Assembly: GCA_930633525.1 (NCBI GenBank)
Contig: CAKNFP010000001.1
Location: forward strand, 2,644,001 to 2,708,000
DNA from: Hyphomicrobiales bacterium
GTDB lineage: Bacteria; Pseudomonadota; Alphaproteobacteria; Rhizobiales; Beijerinckiaceae
Length of the DNA: 64,000 nucleotides
Reading direction: 5' to 3'
Below the pieces are notes generated by a model. It did not search any database. It had not been told where the DNA came from and saw only the letters and a program-made list of their open reading frames with translations. Below are positions 26,115 through 35,429 of the stretch, piece by piece. A program made the translations under genes and the position numbers. Numbering within the stretch: position 1 is the first letter of the stretch; the number at the start of each line of letters is the position of its first letter.

Positions 26115-27155
26115 ATGGATTTCTCACTACGCATGCTGGCGGCGGTCGGCGGGGTCATCCTGCTTCTCGTCTATTTTCGATCAATCGTCGTGGTCACATT
26201 GTTGAACTCACGATCCAGCGACATCATCGAACGCATGGCACGGACAACGGCCGTTGCGATTGTTCACGGCGCGATTGGCAAGAAAACGGAACATTTTCAG
26301 ATCCAGCACTCACAAGCATGGATCATGCCGCTGTTCATCCTGATCTGTGTCATCTGCTGGTTCCTGCTGGTGCAGTTCGCATTTACGGGAATCCTGTGGG
26401 GACTGCGGATCGAGCCGGACATCTGGCGCGCCTTGAGCGCGAGCGGCTCCGCGCTGAGCACCCTTGGCTTCCTGACCCCCAGCAGTCTGGCCGGCGAGTA
26501 TCTCGCGATCTTCCAGGCGGCAATCGGCCTTGCCATCGTCATGCTGCTCTTCACATTCGTTCCCGGCTATCAGGCGGCCGTCCAGACGCGCGAACGGAAG
26601 GTCGGCTGGCTTTATACGCGCACGGATGAAGCACCAACCGCCGAGCTTTTCTTTCGCTGGTTGCAGGGCTCCAGCGGCCAAGGCCGCATGCTCGAAGGAT
26701 GGGAGGATTGGGAGGAATGGTTTCGCGGCGTTCGCGAGACCCATCTGCAGTCACCCATCGTCGCCTACGTCCCCTCGATCTACAAAGGCAAGTCTTGGGT
26801 GGTCGCGGCTTCGACCGTGCTCGATATGACGTCACTTGTCATCGCCTGCTTGCAGCGTGGCGCCCCCGATTCGGCGCGCGTGTGCCGGCTGCTCGGGGTC
26901 AACACGCTGCAGTTGCTGGCCCTGCAACTCGATGGCCGTGCGCCTGTCGTCGACCAGGAGATGCCGGAAGCGAGCAAGGCCAAGGTCACGGAATTCAACA
27001 ATGTATATGATGCCATGGCCAAGGCCGGCTTGCCCGTCGCCGAAGACAAGCAAGGCTGCTTGCGCGAATATCTCGCAATGCGTGCGGAGTATGCGCCGTA
27101 CCTCAAGCAGATCGCGGACGCGACGCTGACCCCGCGCGATCTGCTTGCTACCTGA
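26115..27155 (+). CDS. Channel-like membrane protein of unknown function
   Basis: A 346-residue protein with three to four N-terminal hydrophobic segments (LRMLAAVGGVILLLVYF; MPLFILICVICWFLLVQF; EYLAIFQAAIGLAIVMLLFTF) and a soluble C-terminal half. Between the second and third membrane segments lies SASGSALSTLGFLTP, shaped like the pore loop of a two-TM potassium channel but lacking the TVGYG filter. The start ATG 26115 has no clear ribosome site; a TTG at 26106 is possible. It follows the urea transporter gene by 64 bp on the same strand and may be read from the same transcript. I do not assign a function. Confidence 0.65.
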   Translation: MDFSLRMLAAVGGVILLLVYFRSIVVVTLLNSRSSDIIERMARTTAVAIVHGAIGKKTEHFQIQHSQAWIMPLFILICVICWFLLVQFAFTGILWGLRIEPDIWRALSASGSALSTLGFLTPSSLAGEYLAIFQAAIGLAIVMLLFTFVPGYQAAVQTRERKVGWLYTRTDEAPTAELFFRWLQGSSGQGRMLEGWEDWEEWFRGVRETHLQSPIVAYVPSIYKGKSWVVAASTVLDMTSLVIACLQRGAPDSARVCRLLGVNTLQLLALQLDGRAPVVDQEMPEASKAKVTEFNNVYDAMAKAGLPVAEDKQGCLREYLAMRAEYAPYLKQIADATLTPRDLLAT

Positions 27156-27275
27156 GGCCAACCGGCTGAGTGAACTGCGCCGAAAATCGACTTACATCAA
27201 TATAGCTTTTGCGCTACGGGATTAGGATAATTTCAATGGCGTCGATGCGTCGGCGATGACGCTCGGGAGATGGTG

Positions 27276-27905
27276 ATGGCTCTGAACGATATCGAGAATG
27301 ACAGCGGCGAACACGCCTACGAAGAGCGGGAGGCCGTAGCTGTCTTCGACGACGAGAAGTCGCTCAACGCCGCAGTCGATGAGTTATTCCAGGTTGGCGT
27401 GCGGCAGGAGGACCTGAGCCTTCTCGCGGATTCCGCGCGCGTGCAAAGCGGATCGGTTACGGCCGAGGAACTCGAAGACAAAGACAACGTCGAGCGCAAG
27501 GCTTTCGTTTCTTCCGACACGCGTGTCGAAGGCCTTGCAGCACTGGTGGGGGTACCCGCCTATGTCGCCGGCGCCGGCGCGGCCGCCATTGTCGCGACCG
27601 GCGGGGCAGCCCTTATTCCAACGATCGCAGTTGTTGCCGGCAGCGGCCTGACTGGCGGCGCGCTAGGCCTTGTCTTTGCGCGCGCATTCGGCCGCCGCCA
27701 TGCCGAACGCATCCAGCAGCAGATCCAGGATGGTGGATTGATCCTCTGGGTCCACGCGGCCGACCCCGCCAATGATGCCAAGATCATAGAGATCCTCAAG
27801 CGTCACAGCGCGCGTGACGTCCATGTCCATGTGGTGAAGCGCAGCTGGGGCGTGGCGAATGTGCCGCTGCACGACTTCAACCCGGATCCGCTTCTGCGGT
27901 CCTGA
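27276..27905 (+). CDS. Glycine-zipper-like protein, possibly stress-related
   Basis: A 209-residue protein. The first part (EREAVAVFDDEKSLNAAVDELFQVGVRQEDLSLLAD) resembles the N-terminal domain of general-stress 17M-like proteins. It is followed by a Gly/Ala-rich hydrophobic pair (VGVPAYVAGAGAAAIVATGG and GSGLTGGALGLVFARAFG), then a soluble segment ending in a ferredoxin-like strand pattern (GLILWVHAADPANDAKIIEILKRHSARDVHVH). The ATG at 27276 has GGAG 6 nt upstream; 27270 is less good. Similar in layout to the DUF1269 protein at 8606. No partner or pathway is evident. Confidence 0.65.
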   Translation: MALNDIENDSGEHAYEEREAVAVFDDEKSLNAAVDELFQVGVRQEDLSLLADSARVQSGSVTAEELEDKDNVERKAFVSSDTRVEGLAALVGVPAYVAGAGAAAIVATGGAALIPTIAVVAGSGLTGGALGLVFARAFGRRHAERIQQQIQDGGLILWVHAADPANDAKIIEILKRHSARDVHVHVVKRSWGVANVPLHDFNPDPLLRS

Positions 27906-27994
27906 CCTCCTTAACCGCAGGTTCGCAGACCCGGTGATGAGCCGATGAGATAAGGCGCCTATCCGGACCCTCCACCCGCGGTGAGGAACACGAC

Positions 27995-28381
27995 ATGACA
28001 GCTCTCGATTTTGCCTGGGTTGGCCTCGGCGGCGGCCTTGGCTCGGTCCTGAGATGGGCAATCGGTCGGATGGTCGGGGAGCGCTATCACGGCGGCTTCC
28101 CGCTCGCGACTTTCCTGATCAATACCTCCGGGGCTTTTGTCATTGGCTATCTATCGGTCATGCTCGGCGTCTACTGGCGTGACCGCTACAGCACGGCGCT
28201 GGTTGCCGCTCTCCTGACAGGCGGGCTCGGCGGATATACGACCTTCAGCAGCATGCAGCTGGACGCGGCCAAGCTCGCTGCGAAAGCCCCGCTTCAGGCT
28301 TTCGTCTACCTCGCTCTGTCCGTGGTGACTGGCCTCGCCGCTGCGGCGCTAGGCGCCGGGCTGGCGAATTTGGTGGGATGA
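27995..28381 (+). CDS. crcB: Fluoride channel CrcB/Fluc, first of a pair
   Basis: A 128-residue, four-TM fluoride exporter subunit. Fluc motifs are present: GGGLGSVLRWAIGR near the N-terminus, NTSGAFVIGYL in TM2 (the conserved Asn), and GGLGGYTTFSSMQLD in the broken TM3 helix. Fluc channels are dual-topology dimers; where two short genes are adjacent, they form a heterodimer. The second gene begins 10 bp downstream. I looked for a fluoride riboswitch in the 89 bp upstream and found only a partial resemblance. Confidence 0.93.
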   Translation: MTALDFAWVGLGGGLGSVLRWAIGRMVGERYHGGFPLATFLINTSGAFVIGYLSVMLGVYWRDRYSTALVAALLTGGLGGYTTFSSMQLDAAKLAAKAPLQAFVYLALSVVTGLAAAALGAGLANLVG

Positions 28382-28391
28382 GGCGCGAGCG

Positions 28392-28775
28392 ATGATCAAT
28401 ACTGTCATCCTGGTCTTCGTCGGTGGTGCTTTAGGCGCAATCATCCGCGAGCTTTTGATGCTCGGAACGCCACATCTGGCCGACAATTTCCCCCTCGATA
28501 TCTTCGTCGCCAACATTGTGGCGGCCTTTCTCCTTGGACTTGCTGCGGCATTGCACGCCCGAAAGGTCATCAGCGACGATACCAATACCCTCGTCGGGAC
28601 TGGTGTCATGGGGGGCTTGTCCACATTCTCGAGTTTTGTTTACGGCGCCGTCGTCCTGATGGGCGCATCCACGCAATCCGCGGTGGTCGCGGTGGTCTAT
28701 GTTCTGGTCAGTGTTGTCGTTGGTTATGGCGCGCTGGTTTTGGGTATGAAATGCGGTGCAGGCCGGCATAGCTGA
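28392..28775 (+). CDS. crcB: Fluoride channel CrcB/Fluc, second of a pair
   Basis: A 127-residue, four-TM protein of the same family but clearly different from its neighbour: GGALGAIIRELLM at the N-terminus, NIVAAFLLGLAAAL in TM2, and GVMGGLSTFSSFVYG in TM3. As a short gene 10 bp after the first crcB, it probably makes the other, oppositely inserted half of a heterodimeric channel that exports fluoride. No third gene follows in this unit. Confidence 0.93.
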   Translation: MINTVILVFVGGALGAIIRELLMLGTPHLADNFPLDIFVANIVAAFLLGLAAALHARKVISDDTNTLVGTGVMGGLSTFSSFVYGAVVLMGASTQSAVVAVVYVLVSVVVGYGALVLGMKCGAGRHS

Positions 28776-29100
28776 AGCCTGAGCGGAATGGCTGCGTCAA
28801 CGGTTCACCCGCGTATGCATTCACCGGAGTGTTGGCCGAGGCCGATGATCCCGGATCGCGAGAGCCTCATGGTCAAGGCTACAGCGCCGATTTCGTGCAC
28901 CGATTGTTCGATCATCCCACCACCGGCCTGGATCCCTGAAGTATAGATGCCAATCCGAGCGTCTCGCTTCAGGCCTTTTAGGAAAATGAATTCATAAGAA
29001 AGAAATAAATATTTTTACTCAGCAATAATAAAAACTGATTTCCCTGACGAGAGATACGAGGATAGATATTTTCTGTTCTTTAAAAAATACTCAAATTGAT
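28776..29100. other. Intergenic region with an AT-rich end, no gene seen
   Basis: 325 bp after the crcB pair. The first 200 bp are of ordinary composition without a credible ORF. From about 28980 the sequence turns strongly AT-rich (runs such as AAATAAATATTTTTA and TTCTTTAAAAAATA) up to the start at 29101. Such tracts are promoter-like and are candidate targets of the MucR-type silencer encoded at 59692. Confidence 0.5.
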
Positions 29101-30534
29101 ATGCCATTCGAAACAAGACACTTCATAAATATACACGGCTTAGCCATAACGGTGATTGCCATCACTTTAGCCGTGGGGAGCTATTGGTCTTTCTACCCCG
29201 GCTTGATGACCAGCGATTCAGTCGACCAGTTGGGGCAGGCTCGCGCCTTTGCCTTCTCGGATTGGCATCCGCCTGTCATGGCATTGATCTGGCATTTTAC
29301 GGATCGCCTGATCTCTGGTCCCGCCGGCCTGTTCACACTGATCTGCGGCCTCTACTGGCTCGGCTTCTGGCTCATGGCCATGCGCCTCGGCCAATCGCAG
29401 CCACTCCTCGGCTATGTCATCGTTCTCGCGGGCATTTCACCGATGCTGATCGCGGTCCCGGCTATGCTGTGGAAGGACTCTCTCGTCTTTGCATGCTTCC
29501 TGCCGGCCGCGGCCCTGCTCGCCGCATCGGCATCGCGCGGGAGACCGTGGCGGCTTGTCCTGATAGCGATCGCGCTTTTCCTGCTCCTGATCGGCAGCCT
29601 TGCGCGCCATAATGCCATGCTGGCGGCAGCGCCTCTGATCATGCTCGGCGTTTGGCATCTGCCCCCTCGGCGGACTACCCGCGCGAGGCATGTCGGAGCG
29701 ATCTCGCTGCGGCTTGCCATCATCACGCTTGCAACGGTCGCCACCACGTCATTCGCCGGGTGGCTGCTCAACCGCCAGATTCTCGATACGCGGCCGACGA
29801 AGGTCGTCAATGCATTGATGGCCTTCGACATCGTCGGCATCGCGGCACGAACGGGCACGAATGGACTGCCGGGAGCGTGGAGCGACGATGAGAATCAGCG
29901 CATCATCCATTCCTGCTACGAGCCCCGCGCGTGGGACAGTCTGGCCTGGGGCCGTTGCTCCTTCGTCGTGAAGCGGCTTCGAGCGGATGGCCATTGGCAA
30001 CAAGGGCTCATGCGCCCGTGGATCACGGCCATAGCCGATCACCCCGGCGCCTATCTCCGGCATCGCCTCGCCCATACACGCCAGCTGCTACAACCGCTCA
30101 TCGCGGTGCCCCCGACACCCGATCCGGCGGCGGCGGCGGCCTTCGGCTTCCCCGCCAATGGCGGCCTCCACTGGATCCACGGCATGGTCGCAAGAGCAAG
30201 TAACACGCCGATCATCGGGGATCTCATGCGAGGCGGCCTCTGGATCATCATCGGTATGGTGGCATGCGCCGCGGCTTGCCTGCGCGGTCTGGACCGTTGG
30301 ATGGCTCGCGATGCCGCTCTGCTATCGATTTCGGGCGTACTCTATGGCCTGCCCCTCGCTATTGTCGGTGTTGCAACCGAGTTCCGTTATTTCTACTGGA
30401 CAATCGGATCGATCCTGATCGCAGTGCTGATGGTGGCTGCGGACCGGCTGAAGGAAATGTCGGCTAGTCGGGCCAGCTCTCCGGTCAGCGAACCCGATCA
30501 GCTTCCAACTCCCGCGGAACCACACCGCGCTTGA
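29101..30534 (+). CDS. Polytopic GT-C-like membrane protein
   Basis: A 477-residue protein with about ten hydrophobic segments, none preceded by a cleavable signal. After the first TM comes a periplasmic loop with DSVDQLGQARAFAFSDWHPPVMALIWH; acidic-aromatic loops like this occur in lipid-dependent GT-C glycosyltransferases, so it may transfer sugars to an envelope polymer or protein. A large extracytoplasmic loop with two Cys (SCYEPRAWDSLAWGRC) lies near the middle. No ribosome site is clear before the ATG, which follows an AT-rich tract. The first codons are AT-rich compared with the rest. Function is inferred only from topology and loop shape. Confidence 0.6.
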   Translation: MPFETRHFINIHGLAITVIAITLAVGSYWSFYPGLMTSDSVDQLGQARAFAFSDWHPPVMALIWHFTDRLISGPAGLFTLICGLYWLGFWLMAMRLGQSQPLLGYVIVLAGISPMLIAVPAMLWKDSLVFACFLPAAALLAASASRGRPWRLVLIAIALFLLLIGSLARHNAMLAAAPLIMLGVWHLPPRRTTRARHVGAISLRLAIITLATVATTSFAGWLLNRQILDTRPTKVVNALMAFDIVGIAARTGTNGLPGAWSDDENQRIIHSCYEPRAWDSLAWGRCSFVVKRLRADGHWQQGLMRPWITAIADHPGAYLRHRLAHTRQLLQPLIAVPPTPDPAAAAAFGFPANGGLHWIHGMVARASNTPIIGDLMRGGLWIIIGMVACAAACLRGLDRWMARDAALLSISGVLYGLPLAIVGVATEFRYFYWTIGSILIAVLMVAADRLKEMSASRASSPVSEPDQLPTPAEPHRA

Positions 30535-30598
30535 CACGTTCGCCCCGCACGTGGTGCAGCGGACGCGGTGGCGAGCGTCGGCGCGAAAGGGGACGTGC

Positions 30599-31579
30599 GT
30601 GTTCGATCGAGACAGGGCGCCGAAGCGACTATGGACCGCGATGGCGGTCGCTGCACTCAACGGGCTCAGGGAACGTGGGGAGACCAATCGCCCCCTGAGC
30701 GAAGAGACGGGGCTCCCGGCGCGTCCGTCGATCTGGTCGATGCTCTGGCGTCTCGTCGACCGCATATCGCGCGACAATCTCAGCCTCGTGGCCGCCGGTG
30801 TCGCGTTCTATGCCATGTTGGCCATATTCCCCGCCCTGGGCGTCTTCGTGTCGCTATTCGGGCTGGTGGCTGACCCGAAGACGGTGGAAGCGCAAATCCT
30901 TACCCTATCCGCATTCCTGCCATCGGAAGCGATCCAGATTCTCCTCGGTGCGCTGCATGGCGTGGTTGAGAAAAATACGTCGCGGCTCAACACCGGCCTC
31001 GTCATAGGCCTCGCGATCGCCCTGTTCAGCGCCCGCACGGGGATGAGTTCGCTGATGACCGGCCTCAATATCGCCTATGACCGGCAGGAGGCTCGGGGCA
31101 TCCTGCATCAGCAGGTGGTGGCACTGGCGCTGACGCTGGGCGGGATGGTCTTCGGTATCGTATCGATCCTCGCGATTGCGGCCGTGCCGGCCGTGCTCGC
31201 CGTTCTTCCCGTCCCCGACGACATCCGCACCCCTCTTCTTCTGATCCGCTGGCCCTTTCTGGCTGCCATCACCATGCTGGGCTTCACGATCATCTACTAC
31301 GCAGCGCCCTGTCACCGCGTCCGCTGGACATCCACCATCATCGGTTCCGTGATGGCGACCGTGCTGTGGCTCATCGGCTCCGTGCTCTTTTCCGCTTATG
31401 TCACGCGAATCGCCACCTATGACGCGACCTATGGTTCATTGGGGGCGGTCGTCGTGCTGCTGTTGTGGCTGTGGCTGACCGCGCTCGCGCTGTTGATCGG
31501 AGCGGAGATCAATACCCTGCATCACGATCGCGACGGCGATGTCCCGCCAACCAAACCCCTTGCCTCGCCCCAGAGGTAA
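30599..31579 (+). CDS. YihY/BrkB-family inner-membrane protein
   Basis: A 326-residue protein with six TM segments of the YihY/virulence factor BrkB (formerly RNase BN) family, function unknown. Family features are DNLSLVAAGVAFYAMLAIFPAL at the start of the membrane domain, LLWLWLTALALLIGAEINT near the end, and the YDATYGSLGAVVV loop. The GTG at 30599 was chosen for the AAGGGGA site 7 nt upstream; GTG 30551 and ATG 30641 are alternatives. It lies 64 bp after the GT-C-like gene on the same strand. Confidence 0.8.
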   Translation: MFDRDRAPKRLWTAMAVAALNGLRERGETNRPLSEETGLPARPSIWSMLWRLVDRISRDNLSLVAAGVAFYAMLAIFPALGVFVSLFGLVADPKTVEAQILTLSAFLPSEAIQILLGALHGVVEKNTSRLNTGLVIGLAIALFSARTGMSSLMTGLNIAYDRQEARGILHQQVVALALTLGGMVFGIVSILAIAAVPAVLAVLPVPDDIRTPLLLIRWPFLAAITMLGFTIIYYAAPCHRVRWTSTIIGSVMATVLWLIGSVLFSAYVTRIATYDATYGSLGAVVVLLLWLWLTALALLIGAEINTLHHDRDGDVPPTKPLASPQR

Positions 31580-31659
31580 GAGACGCAATCCCAGTTGCGG
31601 GGACCACGAGCCGCGGAACAATCGGTGATGGAGATCAGCTGAAGAGTCGAGGCCCGCGT

Positions 31660-31971
31660 TTAGCGCCGGTCGTCATGGGGTGGGAGCCGTTCCCGCAGAT
31701 CATCCGTGATGATCACGTATTCGCCATCGATGATATCCGGCGCGGCATTTTTCGCCGGCCGACGGCGGCCGACAAGACCGAACCGCGCCGCGAGCCGATA
31801 GACCAGCCCCGCGATAAGGACGATGGGAAAGATGATGAGAAAAGCGCTCGCGGCCACGACAGCCAGCGTAAGGACGAGCGTCGCAGCGACGGCCACCGCC
31901 AGCCAGACCTGCCACCTTTTCAAACGCGTGAACTGGATGCCGCCAGCCCTGAACCGGTCGTAGCCTTGCAT
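31660..31971 (-). CDS. Small membrane protein
   Basis: A 103-residue protein. Two hydrophobic segments fused into one long stretch (VWLAVAVAATLVLTLAVVAASAFLIIFPIVLIAGLVYRL, about 22-60) are followed by a basic cytoplasmic tail and a C-terminal segment DIIDGEYVIITDD. The layout recalls small membrane proteins with a DxxDGEY tail seen in Rhizobiales, whose role I do not know. It is alone on the minus strand between two plus-strand genes. Confidence 0.6.
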   Translation of the reverse strand: MQGYDRFRAGGIQFTRLKRWQVWLAVAVAATLVLTLAVVAASAFLIIFPIVLIAGLVYRLAARFGLVGRRRPAKNAAPDIIDGEYVIITDDLRERLPPHDDRR

Positions 31972-32187
31972 GCGCTCGGTTTTTCCCTCTGATGACCTCT
32001 AGGAAGCCTAGAGTTGATATGGGGCTTTTATGTGAGTTCGCCAATCCCCGCGCGCATCGAATGCTATTTTTGGCGCTCGGACAATTCCATGCCCCCCGAG
32101 GCGTGCTATGTCTGCTGAGGGTCGGGATTCGTCACGGGCGACACGCGCCGCGATGGAGGGCACCGGCGGATCAAATCGTGGTCATTT

Positions 32188-32961
32188 ATGGCGCGCCGCT
32201 TTTCGTCTGTCGCCTTTGTTTCGAGTGATACGCCCGAAGCGCTGGAAGCGCGCAGCAGTCTTGCTTCGCGTTACAACGGAGTACCGGCCGAAGAGGCCGA
32301 CGTGGTCGTCGCCCTTGGCGGCGACGGACTGATGTTGCAAACGCTGCATCGTTTCATGGGAACGGGCAAGCCGATCTACGGGATGAACCGAGGATCAGTT
32401 GGCTTCCTCATGAATGAATTTTCCGACGACGGCCTGATCGAGCGCTTGGAAGCGGCCCATCGCAGCACCACCCACCCGCTCCTGATGATCGCCGAGAGCA
32501 TGGATGGCCAGCGCCATCAGGCCCGCGCCATCAACGACGTCCATATGCTGCGCCAGACCCACCAGATCGCCAAACTCCGGATCACTGTCGACGGAAAGGT
32601 GCGTCTCGACGAGTTGGTGGCCGACGGCATCGTCGTGGCGACGCCGGCGGGATCCACCGCCTATAATTTCTCGGCCAACGGGCCCATTCTTCCGTTGAAC
32701 ACGCCGCTTCTGGCGCTCACGCCATTGTCGGCCTTCCGCCCGAGGCGCTGGCGCGGCGCGCTGTTGCCGGACTATGCGCGGATCGCCATCGACGTGCTGG
32801 AAAGCGACAAGCGGCCCGTCAGCGCGGTTGCCGACCATACGGAGTTCCGTTCGGTCAGCCATGTCGACATCGTGATGGACCGCAGCGTCGATCTCGTGAT
32901 GCTGCATGATCCAGGCCACAGCCTGGATGAGCGCATTCTCAGCGAGCAATTCGGTTACTGA
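32188..32961 (+). CDS. nadK: NAD kinase
   Basis: Phosphorylates NAD to NADP with ATP or polyphosphate; cytosolic. 257 residues, the usual size in alphaproteobacteria. It has the GGDG motif ([13 protein letters not shown]), the NDVHMLRQ motif (usually NE/ND), the [16 protein letters not shown] substrate loop and the conserved [10 protein letters not shown] region. The ATG at 32188 was chosen since the Rossmann strand starts directly after it ([10 protein letters not shown]). It is a single gene with about 200 bp of upstream DNA that I could not interpret. Confidence 0.93.
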   Translation: MARRFSSVAFVSSDTPEALEARSSLASRYNGVPAEEADVVVALGGDGLMLQTLHRFMGTGKPIYGMNRGSVGFLMNEFSDDGLIERLEAAHRSTTHPLLMIAESMDGQRHQARAINDVHMLRQTHQIAKLRITVDGKVRLDELVADGIVVATPAGSTAYNFSANGPILPLNTPLLALTPLSAFRPRRWRGALLPDYARIAIDVLESDKRPVSAVADHTEFRSVSHVDIVMDRSVDLVMLHDPGHSLDERILSEQFGY

Positions 32962-33068
32962 AGGCGCCAGAGGCGAGCCCGCCGGCATAGCAGCGGCGCA
33001 GCTATCCGATCGGCCACTTGCCAACCCGGATTGGGCTTTCGGAAGCGAGCTGGTGTGTTCGCCGCGGA

Positions 33069-34259
33069 TCAGGCCGCCAGAGCCTGCAGCTCAACCGCCG
33101 GCTTGGCCGCTCCAGCGATCGAGGTCGCTGCTACTGGAGTGGGCAGATCGGTTGCGCCCTGCGTGGCCTGTGCCTCTTCGGCAAATCGCTCCAGAAGCGC
33201 GAGGAGCGGTCCAGCCTCGTTGGATGGCATATCCTCGCAGGCCGCGATGACACGCCGAACCATCGTTAGCGACATATGCCCGTTCTTGCGGCGCATCCCG
33301 GGGGGCAGGTCGTCGAGCGCGTCGAGCGCCGCATGGAACGCGGCCAGCAACCCGCCGTGCAGACCCGCCTGCCGATAGAAGTTGTCAAAGGCCACACGGT
33401 CGGAAGCCTTAAGCGTAGCCTCGATATCGCCACGCGGCGTGCCCGTCAGCGTCGCCAGCGAAATGGTGAGGAGCCGTGGCTCCGCGCAGAGAAGCGACCG
33501 TAACAACAGGCCCAAAGTCAATTCGCTGCTGGCAATGAGATGTTTCACCAGCCGATCCAGCGTCTCGTCGCTCGCTTCGGTCACGAGTGCCATGGTGGCC
33601 ATGTCACCGGCCTCCACCTGCAACGCCCCCGCCCGTGCGGGAGAGAGCCAGCCGCGATCGACGGTGTAATCGACCAGCCTCTGACAGAGGAAGGACATCA
33701 GCGCATGGCGCATGAAGGGTGGCAGATCCGGCCGGCCGAGCAAGGCTGACTGCAAGGCGGGGTTATGGCCATGGCGGTCCAGCATGCGCTGGAAAGCACT
33801 CGGGCGAATCACAGCCGTGTCGTTGGCCAGCAGCGCCAACAACCCATCGAGCGAAACCAAGTCCCCAATGGCTGGCGAGACCGGAGCGGGTAACCTCTCG
33901 CGTCCGGCGATCACCAAGCGTGACGCGGCATCGCCCACCGCCACGCAATCGACAATCTGCTCAGAATTGACGGCCGGGCTGTCGGCGAGGAGGGCCATTG
34001 CCTCGCTGTCGCCTCTGGCCGCAAACGCCTCGAGGACCGGCTTCGGAACGGAAGCCGATTTCTTGAAGGCTTCCGCCAACGCGCTCCGTACGATAGGGGA
34101 TTCGTCAGAGGCGAGCCCGATCAAGGCCTTGTCGATATCGACGCGGTCCGCGTCCGTCAGCGGAGATTGGTGGTAGGCACGCACCAGCACATCGGCAGCA
34201 GCCGCTCGCTGGGAAGCCGTAGCCGTTGTGGCCCACACGAGATACCGACGAATAATCAT
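33069..34259 (-). CDS. DUF2336 protein
   Basis: A 396-residue, largely helical cytosolic protein of the DUF2336 family, common in Rhizobiales. The N-terminal half holds HEAT-like helix pairs (LIGLASDESPIVRSALAEAF). The middle has AIGDLVSLDGLLALLANDTAVI and the C-terminal part has FDNFYRQAGL. No catalytic motif is visible. Function in the family is unknown; I recall links to cell-cycle or motility signalling in some members but cannot apply that here. The 282 bp upstream are gene-free. It converges with nadK. Confidence 0.8.
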   Translation of the reverse strand: MIIRRYLVWATTATASQRAAAADVLVRAYHQSPLTDADRVDIDKALIGLASDESPIVRSALAEAFKKSASVPKPVLEAFAARGDSEAMALLADSPAVNSEQIVDCVAVGDAASRLVIAGRERLPAPVSPAIGDLVSLDGLLALLANDTAVIRPSAFQRMLDRHGHNPALQSALLGRPDLPPFMRHALMSFLCQRLVDYTVDRGWLSPARAGALQVEAGDMATMALVTEASDETLDRLVKHLIASSELTLGLLLRSLLCAEPRLLTISLATLTGTPRGDIEATLKASDRVAFDNFYRQAGLHGGLLAAFHAALDALDDLPPGMRRKNGHMSLTMVRRVIAACEDMPSNEAGPLLALLERFAEEAQATQGATDLPTPVAATSIAGAAKPAVELQALAA

Positions 34260-34541
34260 ACCAACCTCGACACCGACTCACGCGACGACAGTTAACAGTC
34301 CATTACAGGAATGGTGAGGTAGTCGTAGTAAATGATATGTTAATATCGGGTCTCGATAAGGTCGTCCCGCCTCGCCTTTTTGAACAGGTTGATGGCCTCA
34401 GCGCATGCGGTGAGAGAAGCCGGTCTACGGCTCTTAACCGCCCCTTTCCCGCTGAGCCCCTCGGAGCCTTATCGCAAGCGTGTCTTACCTCCCGCACCAC
34501 GGGCACTGGCTGGCCAGGCTCCGCGGGACGAAACGGCCCTG

Positions 34542-35102
34542 TCATCCACGGAAGTGCGTGATGATATCCGTGAGGTCCGGGCGTGGGCGGTCCGGCTGGC
34601 GCTCAACCGGCGTTCCGATATGCACGAAGCCGGCCATGCGCTCGTCCGCTGCAACACCTAGCTTTTCGAGCACGCGCCGGTCATAAGCGTACCATTCCGT
34701 CAGCCATGCGGACCCATAGCCCATGGCATTGGCGGCTATCGTCAGGTTCATGGCAACCGCCCCCGCCGAGAGAACTTGCTCCCATTCGGGTATTTTCACG
34801 TGGGGGGCCGCGCGCGACACCACGCCGATCACCAGCGGCGCGATGGCGAGGCGATCCCGCTCGGCTGCCAACCGCTTGTCATCCGCGCCGGGGTTATCCA
34901 CAGCGTAGGTGGCCGCAATCAGCTCACCCGCCTCGAGCCGGGCGTCGCCCTGAAACACGATGAAACGCCAGGGCGCGAGTTTGCCATGATCTGGCACCCG
35001 CGAGGCGATCCGCAGCAATATCGACAGCTCTTCGGGCGACGGGCCCGGGGCTCGGAGAAGGCGGGGTGGAACGGATCTACGGGTTTGGAGAAGATCGAGC
35101 AT
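34542..35102 (-). CDS. Nitroreductase-family protein (YdjA-like)
   Basis: A 186-residue FMN-dependent oxidoreductase of the short YdjA/nitroreductase group. Visible are the N-terminal LQTRRSVPPRLL (phosphate-binding RRS), RVPDHGKLAPWRFIVFQ, the central AGAVAMNLTIAANAMGYGSAWLTEW flavin-contact helix and the C-terminal FVHIGTP strand. It probably reduces nitro compounds or quinones with NAD(P)H; the physiological substrate is unknown. The ATG at 35102 was chosen because the family starts there; an in-frame start at 35201 would add 33 unrelated residues. It is divergent from the YfhO gene. Confidence 0.88.
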   Translation of the reverse strand: MLDLLQTRRSVPPRLLRAPGPSPEELSILLRIASRVPDHGKLAPWRFIVFQGDARLEAGELIAATYAVDNPGADDKRLAAERDRLAIAPLVIGVVSRAAPHVKIPEWEQVLSAGAVAMNLTIAANAMGYGSAWLTEWYAYDRRVLEKLGVAADERMAGFVHIGTPVERQPDRPRPDLTDIITHFRG

Positions 35103-35429
35103 CAGAATTACGCCTGATTCCTGTGTTTGATAGTTGACATTGGGTTTGTTGTGCTCGAATCGTCGAGATACCAGCGCATGCCTGCATTGCGGCTGGGACA
35201 AGCCTTAGGTGGTTGCGGAGGTCGCCCCTCCCCGGTCGGTGCCATGGTCAAGCCGCGCGCGCTTTGTCGATCGTTTGTATGGACTGCCGATATAGCACGG
35301 GCAGCGCCTAGCTGACTGCCGCGCGTGGCAGCCATTTGCGGGAGCCGCGCAAATGGAACCGGCATAAGGGCTCATGGTGTCCCAATCCCCGCTATGCCGC
35401 TCACGGCCCCCAAGGCCTGCCAGGATCGG
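35103..35429. other. Divergent intergenic region, no gene seen
   Basis: 327 bp between the nitroreductase and YfhO-like genes, which point away from each other. It should contain both promoters. Short ORFs here lack ribosome sites and continue into the YfhO frame. I see no clear operator or RNA structure. Confidence 0.4.

Noticed and set aside
27920..27970. Possible fluoride riboswitch before crcB
   Set aside because: GGTGATGAGCC and a later GGCGCCTA recall the motif, but the AACCGCC pseudoknot part and the second GCTGATG are not in the right places.
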